Source: Lycium barbarum (taxonomy: Eukaryota; Streptophyta; Magnoliopsida; Solanales; Solanaceae). Taken from it: a DNA stretch of 64,000 bases. The stretch covers positions 26,131,637 to 26,195,636 of the forward strand of contig NC_083339.1 of the NCBI RefSeq assembly GCF_019175385.1. Reading direction: 5' to 3'. The notes under the pieces are model-generated. The model did no database searches, was not told the origin of the DNA, and was given only the letters and a program-made list of their open reading frames with translations. Numbering within the stretch: the first letter of the stretch is position 1; each line of letters opens with the position of its first letter. Of the stretch, positions 34,023 to 44,341 are shown piece after piece. A program made the translations under genes and the position numbers.

Positions 34023-34595
34023 TACTTTCCTCTTTTCATTTTATATATGTATATGTATATGTATATTTGTAATGGATGCTATGAAATTGTCATGACCCAA
34101 CCCCGTGGGCCGTGACTGGTGCCCGAGCTGGACACCCATACACACCTACTTACCAAATCGACATAGCCATATCTTGTTCGTATCCAACAGATATTAATAT
34201 ATACAGATATTAATCTGAAGTGGTCGCATATAACATACATATCATACAGAAGCCGCTAAGGCTGTCGTGGAACATATCATCCGAAGCATATACATAAGCA
34301 TATATACATACAAGCCGTTGAGGCTGTCATAGCAAGTAGGATCGCTTAGACGCAAACCATAGACATAACCGAACAATAGCGACCCATGACCCACATATAT
34401 GTCTACAGGCCTCTAACAGACACGACATAATCATATGACGGGACAGGGCCCCGCCGTACCCCTGAATAGTCACACATACATAAATATATACAACAGATGG
34501 AACTGCACCAAAAGTATGGCTCCAGATCAAGGGAGCACCTCAAACAGCAAAATGGGTACCCTAGGCTAGCGGATCACCACAATAAGCGTCTGTAC

Positions 34596-36864
34596 CTGCG
34601 GGCATGAAACGCAGCCCCCGAAGAAAGAGGGTCAGTACGGAATATGTATTGAGTATGTAAGGCATGAAATACAGAAAATAGAATCATAACCGGAATAACA
34701 GTACAGAACTAGGTACACCATCCAGAATACCAAGATGTCTACCTTCCAAACACAAATCATGTATACCGATGTCGTATGTCAGAAAAAAGTACAGAACATA
34801 AATGAATCTTCCAGAGTGCCAAAAGAGCTCACTTTCCAGACACGGATCATGCACGACAGAATCATATATCATATATGCATATAACGTGCCCCGGCCCTCC
34901 CGTGAGGGACGCGGTAAATCATATATCATGTAAGCATATAACGTGCCCCGGCCCTCCCGTGAGGGACGCGATAAATCATATATCATGTAAACATATAACG
35001 TGCCCCGACCCTCAGTGAGGGACGCGGTGAATCATATATCATGTATGCATATAACGTGCCCCGGCCCTCGGTGAGGGACGCGGTGAATCATATATCATGT
35101 ATGTCAATATCATGTATCATATATGCATGCAACGTGCCTCGGCCCTCTTTTGCGGAACGCGGTGAATAGAGTCATCATATGCCATCCTGGCCACCACCCC
35201 GTCATCATATCATCATGTCAACATATCATATATAACGTGCCCCGGTCCGCAAGTGAGAGGGACGCGGTGAACAATGCAGAGGAGTACGCACGAGAACATA
35301 TCCTGGCCCGGGCTCAGTGAAATCCAAACTGAGGCTTGCACGAACAGAATAATGCGAAACCATATGCACATAATTCAAGACTCGATAGACAAGTATACTT
35401 ACCGACATCCGAAGGCTCAGAAACAAGTTTCGGGTCAATCCGACTTAGTATGAGAAAGTTATGGACGTTTGAAGTATAGAACCTTCTACGAGCATTTCAG
35501 AAGCCATTTTTGAAGAACCGAAGCAATAATCACGTTAGGTACCTTTCGAATATCGCTATGGATCACATCAATGTGCCGGCATCATATATACATATAACAG
35601 ATTCATGCATGCATACTCATAGAACATCATACAGTGTATTGCTGCGGAACGTGCAGCCCGATCCATGAATATAATACTTTACTGCCGAGGAACGTTCGGC
35701 CCGATCCAAGACTATATGCAAAAGTTAGAAACATTAATACTTACAGAATCATTTTAAGAACATGAACTCTTATACTTGGCTCATTATCCAATTATGCACT
35801 AGTCTCAACCATACTAAGTATACTCATATCAATAGGTCAATAAGAATCGTAGACAAACTCGGAGGCTTATCAAATAGAGCTTCGGAATCATGGATACGTA
35901 TCGAAACCATATGAAGTGACTTATGGAGATAAAACAATATTAGCCATCCTAGTGGCTCTAATAATAGGAATCTTTTTGGAACCATACATATACGTCATTT
36001 ACTTGTTTCATAAAGATCATGCCAGGAGAAAGAAAGGGGAAGCCTTACATACCTTGCCCGTTTTCTACGCTAATCCAAATTTGAGTCTTTGGCTCGCAAG
36101 ATCTACAACAATATCCGTACATAGCAAACATTAGCCATAAACACTTAGGAGTCCAATTCCAAACCAAGACTTTATTTATAGAAATTTCGGCAGCATTTCC
36201 CCTGTAAATTCAACATCCCCGAGAATTTAACTCGGCCAAATTTATCAACAACCATACCAACAATACCAACAACCATACTAATAACATCAACAATCAATTT
36301 AAAACGCATTCTAACATTAGTAACCTTCTTCTCTACGTAGCTTATCACATTCAATTCAACTACGTACATTCAAGCCAATATCAACGCTCACATATTCATT
36401 ACTAATCCGAGATCATTCAAACACAATTCAAGAACATTTCAAACAATCTATACAATATTCAACCAATTCCACCAACACACCATACTCCACCCGAAATCTC
36501 TACAAATGCAACAAAACTACAACGTCGCGTTTTCGTCTTTCAAATTCATCACTATCACAACAATGCACACTTTAGCAACTCCATTTCCACAATTACATAA
36601 AACCATATTAAAATCACATTAATTTCCTACAACAACCCACAACAAATTTCAATGCCGACTTGAACCATTAAACCTTCATTTACATCATAAAGGCCACAAC
36701 AAAACAACTAACATGCTAAATAAAATTAATTCATCCTTCCTCCACTATACAACGCCACACGGCCACACACACTCACACACACTATTTTCATGCTTTTCAT
36801 TCATTTCTACATACTACAACATACATAAACCTTCTATAACATATAAAAGAACATAAATTCTTAC
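34596..36864 (-). other. Predicted LTR leader intron in S4
   Basis: Minus-strand donor AAAAG|GTAAGAAT at 36,864; acceptor CCGCAG|GTACA at 34,596. TACTGAC with adenine at 34,632, 36 nt from the end. Hairpin CAGTAC (34,633-34,638) / GTATTG (34,646-34,651) with one G-U pair. The tandem hairpin array at 34,868-35,275 lies inside this intron. Confidence 0.5.
34868..35275. repeat. Tandem array of 56-58 bp units each with a CCCTC/GAGGG hairpin
   Basis: Six copies of ATAACGTGCCCCGG..GAGGGACGCGG begin near 34,881, 34,939, 34,995, 35,051, 35,129 and 35,232. The first four are spaced 56-58 bp. Each has a CCCTC...GAGGG stem or variant with a different loop (CCGT, AGT, GGT). S3 has three related units at 21,061-21,245. 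Confidence 0.9.
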
Positions 36865-38332
36865 CTTTTTCCTCAATTTCCCACTTGAATAGAATTTTTG
36901 AACTTGCCACTAAGGGTATTTTCTTGCTTCAAAAATTATACCACGTTAAAGAGGGTCTTTGCATTAGTAGGAATACAAGAAGACATAAATTTTTTGAATC
37001 AAAGATGGAAGGCTCCAATTGTTTTTTCCTTTTTTTTTTTTTCCGGCCGAGAGGCCTCTTGTTCTTGGTCTCAATCTCTCTTTCTCTTGAAGGTTCTTGA
37101 AAATGAGGTGATAAATAATAATAAGCCCCCCTTTTATTCACTAAAATTAAATTCCCAAGTGGGCCTTGGCCCACCCCATGGCCGGCCACACTTGGGCCTT
37201 TTTTTTTTCCAAGCCCAATTGTTTGTGGCTAATTTTTTTGTAATTCATGAAACCATTTTTCAATTTTCCAATTTTGCCCTTAGCCATCCTCAATATTTCC
37301 GCATCAGTATTTTCATGAAAAACTTATGTATGAAGCAAGAAAAAAATATTGCCTTATCTCGAATTATCCAAACGTACAAAATGCGGGATATAACAGAAAT
37401 ATTGAAACCCGAATTGATTGAAACCCATTACTGTTTTAAATCAAGACCCAGCAAAAGATAAAGGGTAATATCTTCGAGAATGGGAACAAAAGAAAATGGT
37501 TTCGCAACTTTTCTCTTTCATTTTACAAAAAACTGGAAATGGACATAGTAGAGCATATATATGTACCTTTTTTTTGGAAACAAGTTGACATTTTTAATAC
37601 TGCAGAATCGAAACAATTTTGTGGATGGGTTTTGAGACAAACTGGTAACTTTATTCCTTTCAACTAAAAGGTTTATAAAACTGAAAAAAGCTAATTTCAT
37701 AAAAAATGGACTTCAAAAGATTTAAGGATTTTTTCAAACCTTTTGGGCCAAGCCCAACCTTAAGTTAAAAAAACAAAAGGAAATACACTTTGGCTTTAGT
37801 TTAAGGGAGGGTTTAAAAATGGGATATGGTTGACCTTCAAGATGACTAAAATGGATCCATAACTTGTAGTTTGAAGAGATATATTTCTATACTTGTATAA
37901 TCCCATGGCATTTTTTTAGAGGAAATATATTCTATGTTTTCAATAAAACTTATAAGGACAAGAATTACACATCATTGGACCAAGTTTAAGTGGAACTCTA
38001 TGTGTTTTGTTTCCGAAAATGAAATGACTTAGACTTATATACATTTTCCAAAAAGGAATCTAATTCTTTCTATCTTCAAATAAAGGAATTTTGCCGAAAT
38101 ATTTTATGATATGCCATGACAAGTTATACAAGAAATTAAACTATTTTAAGCAAATAATTACACATTGAATCTCGAAGGTCAACCATACTATACAGATTCT
38201 TAATATCGGGGTGTCTTAACGCCTTCCCCGAGGAGTCACCAAAACTCTTACCTCGAACTTTGGTTTTAAAGGATTTTTATCTTGTTTGAATAAACCCTTC
38301 AAAATGGTTTTCCTAATTTCCTTTATAAATTA

Positions 38333-38985
38333 GGTGGAGACTCTAAAAAATACAAAATCCAATAGAGTCTACAACCTCGAGGTAGCTTTTATGCCTCACG
38401 TAAAAGTGAACCGTAACCGATGATGAATCCCCTGGGGATTTTTCAAATAGGTTCTAACTATAAAGGTTTCAATATAATGTGATTTATTGTAATTATTTTC
38501 TTATTTTTTTACTTCCTTGTATATATAACTATCATTGCATACATATCATAAACTCCGTCAAACTGGCAAAAAACTGCATGGTTTCAAAGGTGACACGCTG
38601 GTTCGTAATCGAGCCTTCACTAAAAAATAAAATACTTTTTGTTGGAACACTTTGAAGGTAGAATTGGTATGCGATCGTCCAATAGCCCCCAACGATTCAC
38701 CTCTAGTAGTCTGCTAGAGTCCCTGTCATTTGGAAAGCCCACTCTAGGATTGACTAGGATAGAGCGAAGCAAAATCCCAATGGACTAGCGCATGCTTACC
38801 TAGAAGAGCTTGGATATTTGAGACATATCGAAGCCCATTAAGAGACTACTTTGTGTCAAGATGATTTATGACCCGAAGACACCGCATCCCACTATGTGGT
38901 AATTGGAAACATGTTTGTGCCTATGTGTTGAACCATTGCATTTGGAGGGGGGGGGGGGGGGGATTAACCGTGTTCTGTTTTGTAG
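38333..38985 (+). other. Tat/Ogre-like untranslated leader with a G16 run
   Basis: Begins with a primer-site-like GGTGGAGACTCT and continues without coding frames. It contains a pure G tract (38,947-38,962) 23 bp before the gag ATG. A TTCTGTTTTGTAG string just before the ATG resembles a 3' splice site. Confidence 0.5.
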
Positions 38986-40420
38986 ATGCCGACCAATCTA
39001 AAGTTTGACATAGTTCTCGAGGCTCCCGCTATGCTGGAAATTTGGTGGGGTTAGTTAAATGAGGAACAACAAAAGACAGTCATAAATTGTTTGGGACACC
39101 TACCCTCGTTGTTGACTATGAAGGGTTGTACAGAACTAATCGAAGTAGTTGTTGGGTATTGGGACTATGATAGATGGTGTTTAGGTTTAGAGACATAGAA
39201 ATGACCCCGACTTTGGAGAAAATCCGAGATTGCATAGACAAAGTTGGGACCTGTCTGAGAAGGAGGAAAAAACCCGACCATAACCTCTTAATCCCACATA
39301 AGCCTACCCCAACCAAATCCTGAAACTACTATCCTTATCCCATGCCAATTGGATCTTCAGTCTGACCGTAGCTTTTAGGGATTAGTACAACTGATTTGCA
39401 ACCAAAAGGGGATTCATAGAGTATTCAACAGAATTCTGAACCTTTACTAATTGGGAAGCTACCCAACCTTTATCCTTTGCCATATGCCTATTCGGACTCA
39501 TGGTATTTCCCAAAGATAGACACCAAGCCATAGATACCCATGTGATTTCTGTTACCCATGCTATCTTTTATGACATAACCATAAATGAAGAAACTAAATA
39601 TTTTGACTTGGTCCCCATCATCCTTGCCGATATGTACCGAGCCTTAAGCCTATTCCGAAATCACCATAGATACTTCCAAGGGTGTAATCTGTTGTTACAC
39701 TGGCGAATCATCATGCATTTGAACAAATCCAAGGGTCCCCATATATAAGCGACCAAAATAGAATGGATAGACTCAAATCCCATTATCAAAATTTTGGGTA
39801 TCAGACCAAACAGGGTTAGGCCTTCATCTTCTCAAGACTTAAGGAAGACAACATATAATGGATGTTCCCCGATTTCATATCCGAGCAAGTTGTGGTTAGA
39901 GGTAGAAAGTGCCCATTCCTACCACTTATGGGAATTCGAAGGATCTGCCCTTATGCACCTGCCAGGGTCTTTAGAAAATTTGGTAGAACCCATATAATAC
40001 CCCAAGTAGGGAACATGAAAGAGTATATGATGGACTTCAAGGAAGATAAGATTCGATATGCTGGGGATATCATCCGAGAGTTGAATGGTCACATAAATTG
40101 GGGTCCCTAGACTTTGGCTTATGATAGGTTTTACTCGGGGTGTGATGAAGACTATAAGGATTGGTTGAGGGAACCTTTACAAGGCACCCTAGCCCCTGGA
40201 CCCAACCTTTATCACCATGTTCAGGACAAGTCCTCCAAGGCCGAGATCAAGGCACGTTTGACTCAAAGGCAAGACGATGATTGGGATGCCAAGTACTTGG
40301 GGAAGATCAAACATGATCAAGCCATCATAGCTAGCTTGACGCATGAGTTGAGGTTCACACATGAGTGCTTGGAGGATCTTGACGATTGCATTAAGAGAGC
40401 GATGGACAAGACCACACCCA
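38986..40420 (+). pseudogene. Tat/Ogre-like gag (ORF1) remnant
   Basis: ATG at 38,986 (MPTNLKFDIVLEAPAMLEIW). Pieces in two frames give an N-terminal domain with WW, a GHLPSLLTMKG segment, YWDYD, and FRFRDIEMTPTLEKIRDCID (about 39,190-39,240). This pattern resembles the N-terminal domain of Tat-lineage ORF1/gag proteins as I remember them. Later parts include ILADMYRALSLFRNHHRYFQGCNLL (about 39,620-39,700) and a charged, probably helical tail to about 40,420. Stops and frameshifts are frequent. The end is fused in frame to an RT fragment, so part of gag, all of protease and most of RT are deleted. Confidence 0.65.
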
Positions 40421-41040
40421 TGAGTTTCCTAGGAAAGTTGAATTACATCGGGCGGTTCATAGCCCAGTCCACCGTAATTGTAGAACCCATACTCAAATTG
40501 CGAAAAAAAGATGCACCAATGGAATGGACCGAAGAGCGTCAGCAAGCATTCGACACCATCAAGTAGTATCTTTCCAACCCACCGGTCTTGGTACCTCCTA
40601 GACCTGGAAGCCCGTTACTGCTATACCGGTTGGCATAAGACAATGCCTTCAGATGCATATTAGGACATCACGACGATACCGTCAAAAGGAGCGTGCAATT
40701 TATAACCTTATCAAGAAGTTCACCGCCTACAAGGCGAGGTACATGCTGGTAGAGAAGACATGCTGTGCTTTGACATGGCAGCTCAAAAGCTGAGGTACTA
40801 CTTGTCCTCATACACCACTCATCTCATATCCAAGATAGATCAATTAAAGTACATCTTCCGCCAACCCATGCCTATAGGGAAATTGGCAAAACAGCAAATG
40901 CTACTGGGTGAGTTTGACATCACATAAGTGGTACAAAAGGCCATCAAGGGGCAAGCATTAGCTGACTTACTGGCTGAAAGCCTGGTCGACAAGGATTTTG
41001 AGCCCCTCCGAACCTACTTCCTAAGCGAAGAAGTATAAAA
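40421..41040 (+). pseudogene. Tat/Ogre-like RT thumb and first RNase H remnant
   Basis: Begins with MSFLGKLNYIGRFIAQS, the RT connection region, directly after the ORF1 tail. EWTEERQQAFDTIK and LVPPRPGSPLLLYR follow, then a frame-broken RNase H with HLISKIDQLKYIFRQPMP and KGQALADLLAE. The polymerase palm, including the YxDD-type motif, is absent. It cannot make an active enzyme. Confidence 0.75.
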
Positions 41041-41636
41041 GGTAGATAAGGACATTGCTGAGCCCTATTCGGGATAGAGGTTGTTTTTTGATGGTGCAGT
41101 TAACCAAAAAGGTTCAGGGATCGGAGCAGTCTTCGTATTAGAAACTGGACAACATTATTCGATGGCTGTAAAGCTCAAGTTCCAATGCACCAAAAATATG
41201 GCAGAATATGTGGCCTACATCTTAGGCCTCAGAGTAGCTTTGGATATGGACATCCATCAATTATTGGTAATAGGCGATTCAGATCTATTGGTCCACCAAG
41301 TACAAGGTGAATGGGCCACAAAGAATGCCAAGATCTTACCAAATGTGAACCTCACACAAACGTTGTGCAAAAAGTTCAAAAAGATCGATTTCAAGCATAC
41401 GATGAGGGCTCAAAAGGAGTTCACCAATGCTCTTGCTACTATAGCACGCATGATACAATATCTCGAAAGTAGCCACATTAACCCACTGGAGATAAATCTA
41501 AGAGAAGATCATGCCTACTGCTCTCATGTGGAGGCGGAACCCTATGGCATGTCATGGTATGCCGACATAAAGACATACTTGGAAAAGGGAGAATATCCCG
41601 AAAAAACCACCGGCAATCAAAGGAAAACTATGTAGA
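41041..41636 (+). pseudogene. Second (archaeal-type) RNase H of a Tat/Ogre-like element
   Basis: The open stretch from about 41,081 reads FFDGAVNQKGSGIGAVFV, NMAEYVAYILGLRVALDM and LLVIGDSDLLVHQVQGEW. The Asp, Glu and Asp positions match the catalytic pattern of a type-I RNase H (FDG.., AEY.A, GDSDL). A second RNase H between RNase H and integrase is a known hallmark of the Tat lineage, including Ogre. The tail has SRYGMSWYADIKTYL-like sequence (about 41,540-41,580) that links to integrase. A stop at 41,634 ends the frame. Confidence 0.8.
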
Positions 41637-41638
41637 GA

Positions 41639-42801
41639 ATGGCCAACGGATTCTTCCTGAATGAGGAGATACTCTACAAGAGGATGCTAGATCTGGGATT
41701 ACTCCGATGCGTGGATGCCACCGAGGCCACAAAACTACTAGAAGAAGGGTATCCTGGAACCTTTGGGGCTCACATGAATGGGTCTGTTCTAACTAAAAAG
41801 ATCCTCCGAGCAGGTTACGATTGGATGACAATGGAGCTGATTGTTAAAAATTTGTACGAAGATGCCATCAATGTTAAATTCATGGAGATCTGATCAGAGT
41901 CCCACCGAGTGATCTTAATGTTATGAGCTCACCTTAGCCATTCGTCGCCTGGGGCATGTACGTCATTGGACCCACCAAACCAGCCGCTTCTAATGGGCAC
42001 CGATTCATTCTAGTCGTCATAGATTACTTTACCAAGTAGGTGAAAGCCACATCGCACAAGTCAGTAACAGAGAAAGTGGTAGCCGATTTCGTGTGAAACA
42101 ACATCATACGCCGATTCAGCATACCATAGTCAATCATAACGAATAATGAAGCAAATCTGAACAACCATTTGATGAAGAACATTTGTGAGAAATTCTGAAT
42201 AACCCATCAGAACTCCACTGTCTACCAGCTACAAATGAATGGAGCTGTAATGGCGGCCAACAAGAATATCAAGAGGATATTAAGGAAAATGACGGATAAT
42301 TACAAGTGTTGGCACGAGCAACTGCCCTATGCAGTGCTTGGATACCAAACAACCGCCCGGACTTCAATAAGGGAAACCCCATACTTTCTTATCTATGGCA
42401 TCGAAACAGTTATACCTGCTGAAGTGAAAATACCATCACTAAGAATCATTTAAGAAGCAGAGTTGGACAATGAAGAATAGGTTCGAAACTGATACAAGCA
42501 ACTGAATCTAATCGACGAGAAGAGGATGATTGCCATATGTCACGACCAATTATACCAACAAAGAATAGCTTGTGCATTCAACAAGCGAGTCAGTGCTCGA
42601 CTTTGCCAAATAGGACAACTGGTACTCAAGCGAGTTTTCCCACACCAAGACAAGTACAAAGGAAAATTTGCACCCAATTAGAAAGACCTGTACGTGGTCC
42701 GCAAGTTACTCTTCAGAGAAGCAGTGATACTAGCTGAGATGGACGACCAAGAATGGACCAAAGCAATCAATTCAGGCGTAATCAAGCGATATTACGCTTA
42801 A
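41639..42801 (+). pseudogene. Tat/Ogre-like integrase remnant
   Basis: The N-terminal part includes ANGFFLNEEILYKRMLDLGL and a zinc-finger relic GAHMNGSVLTKKILRAGYDW, whose Cys pair is eroded. Core fragments follow in changing frames: VIDYFTK near 42,020 and FCTHNE-like remains near 42,140. A clear region QMNGAVMAANKNIKRILRKM and YAVLGYQTTARTSIRETPY lies at 42,230-42,390. The C-terminal end resembles ILAEMDDQEW and finishes with TAA at 42,799-42,801. Multiple stops, several of which fit CGA or CAG/CAA to stop changes. Confidence 0.75.
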
Positions 42802-44010
42802 AGACACATCTTTCAATTTATAATCGTACTTTTCGTATAATCACTACATTAAGACCTATCTCCTAGGGTAGAGATACGTAGGAAATGCATATTGGATTTG
42901 TTCTTCCTTTTGTAATAGATAGAAAAAAACAAATGATTTCCTTGTACTATGAACTACGTAATGACCTGATTTCCCAATGTGGGATAGGTAGGCAGTCCAT
43001 ATAGGACTCAGTCACATTATTAGAAAAATGATCAATTACTTTTATTCTGAACTACGTTTAACCTGATTCCTGCAGCGACAGGATACGTAGGCACTCCTCG
43101 AGCTAGGTCGTACCAATCAAAAAATCCAAGAAACCTCTAGGATGCCACAGAGATAGGACTTCAAGAGGAACTCATAGTTGACATGAGAGTTTGCCACGCA
43201 AATTCAACTGAGGCAGAATTTTTGAGAGGATCTCAAAAATTCCTTCACAACAGTCCAGCACAGAGTCAGCTGGCCCAAAACCCTAAACTGGGGAAGAATT
43301 TTTAAGAGGTTAATAAATTCCTCCGTAGAGATTCGGCAGGAGAGTTCACTGAAGCAAGCCTTTAAATTGGGGCAGAATTTTAGAGAGGGTCTCAAAAATT
43401 CCACTTGATGAAGACAGAGTTTCGCCGCAAGGTACAACGAATAACTGAAGATTCTCACTCAAATGCGCGTCTCATGACAACTAACTTAAATACTTTTCAA
43501 AAATTACATTCTTGCAATCACAGGTTTGAAAAACTTGTGATCAACAAATTGCGAAAATATGTTTTACTGTAAAATAAATTCATCTTTCGAACTACCAAAT
43601 CCAAGAGGATCGAAACTAGGAGTGCAACCAAGTGGGCGAAGCAATAATGTGATGGGAGTCGACAACATGGATTAACCTTATAGGAGAGTAACACTCTTTG
43701 AATGCCGGTCCCCAGTGTCGTCAAGACGACGACCATTTATTGTAAACCTTGTTTGCTCATGATGATAAAGTAGGTAAGAAGCAGCTCATTGGAAGAGACC
43801 CCTGATCCACACTAAGTGCATCAAACCTAGCCAAGAAGAAGGTTACAAGAACAAAGAGCGAAGAATGACTCAAAGATAGCCCAATTAAGCCGAGAAGGCT
43901 ACAAAGGGAAAAGAGCGCCACAAGGGTGGCCCGATTAAGCCAATGAGGCTACATACGGATGAAAGCGCCACAAGGGTGGCCCAATTAATCCACGAGGGCT
44001 GCAAAGGGCA
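42802..44010 (+). other. Tat/Ogre-like 3' untranslated region with degenerate subrepeats
   Basis: Contains ACGTAGG-rich units (42,870-43,100), three units of GGGGCAGAATTTTTGAGAGG with CTCAAAAATTCC (43,210-43,405), and GCCACAAGGGTGGCCC units (43,860-43,985). No coding content. The reverse-complement versions of these repeat types recur at 49,900-50,800. Confidence 0.55.
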
Positions 44011-44232
44011 AATAACCCACTATAAGGTTTATTTATTTGTTTATGTGTTAACGTTTTCCGCAAAATATATATTTTTATGTTTACATCATCATCTCCCTTA
44101 AAAATTTCGGTAAAAATTCCCTTTATAAATAAGGGTTTTGATTTAGAAAAATCTGCGTAAGTGTTCAACCCACTTCGTTTTTGCGGACTAGGGCACACCC
44201 GAGATTGCTCCCAGGTAGAGTCGCTACTATTC
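44011..44232 (-). other. Leader-like segment with a degenerate Tat/Ogre primer site
   Basis: On the minus strand TAGCGACTCTACCTGGGAGC (ending near 44,205) resembles the Ogre-type primer site TGGCGACTCTGCTGGGGA. It is followed by non-coding leader-like sequence toward 44,030. The orientation is opposite to the gag-pol remnant to the left. Confidence 0.4.
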
Positions 44233-44286
44233 TAGTCCTAACGAAATGTGTTTAGTACCTATGGGTTTTATACTTATATGAAATAT

Positions 44287-44290
<4 letters not shown>

Positions 44291-44337
<47 letters not shown>
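44291..44337. repeat. (TA)n microsatellite
   Basis: About 47 bp of TA repeat near the inner end of the minus-oriented Tat-like LTR. Confidence 0.95.

Positions 44338-44341
<4 letters not shown>

Larger units (their letters stand above)
34088..37395 (-). mobile_element. Solo LTR S4 (TSD GAAAT)
   Basis: A 3308-bp LTR with plus-strand ends TGTCATGACCC and GATATAACA, flanked by GAAAT at 34,083-34,087 and 37,396-37,400. It shares its sense start (TGTTATATCCCG) and hairpin repeats with S3. A TATA-like GAATAAAAGG lies on the minus strand near 37,131-37,140, with GC-rich palindromes such as TGGCCGGCCA (about 37,180) just upstream. Long open frames near 36,900-37,460 are chance frames across U3. Confidence 0.95.
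34023..38332 (+). mobile_element. Truncated Tat/Ogre-like LTR interrupted by S4
   Basis: 34,023-34,087 and 37,396-38,332 are rejoined when S4 and one target copy are removed. The distal part contains GGGGTGTCTTAACGCCTTCC (about 38,207) and runs to GGTGGAGACTCT (38,333), motifs I associate with the 3' LTR end and primer site of plant Tat/Ogre elements. The 5' part of this LTR is missing at the junction with element 1. No coding content. Confidence 0.6.

Noticed and set aside
34868..35275. Regularly spaced repeats resembling a CRISPR array
   Set aside because: The spacing is 56-58 bp but the intervening sequence is also repeated and the genome is a plant; these are LTR subrepeats.
36898..37461. 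187-codon plus-strand open frame in S4
   Set aside because: Antisense to the LTR U3 and crosses the S4 target duplication into flanking LTR; no recognisable domain.
37741..38200. Possible host gene exon in the AT-rich stretch after S4
   Set aside because: No open frame above background on either strand, and it is continuous with the Tat-like LTR tail.
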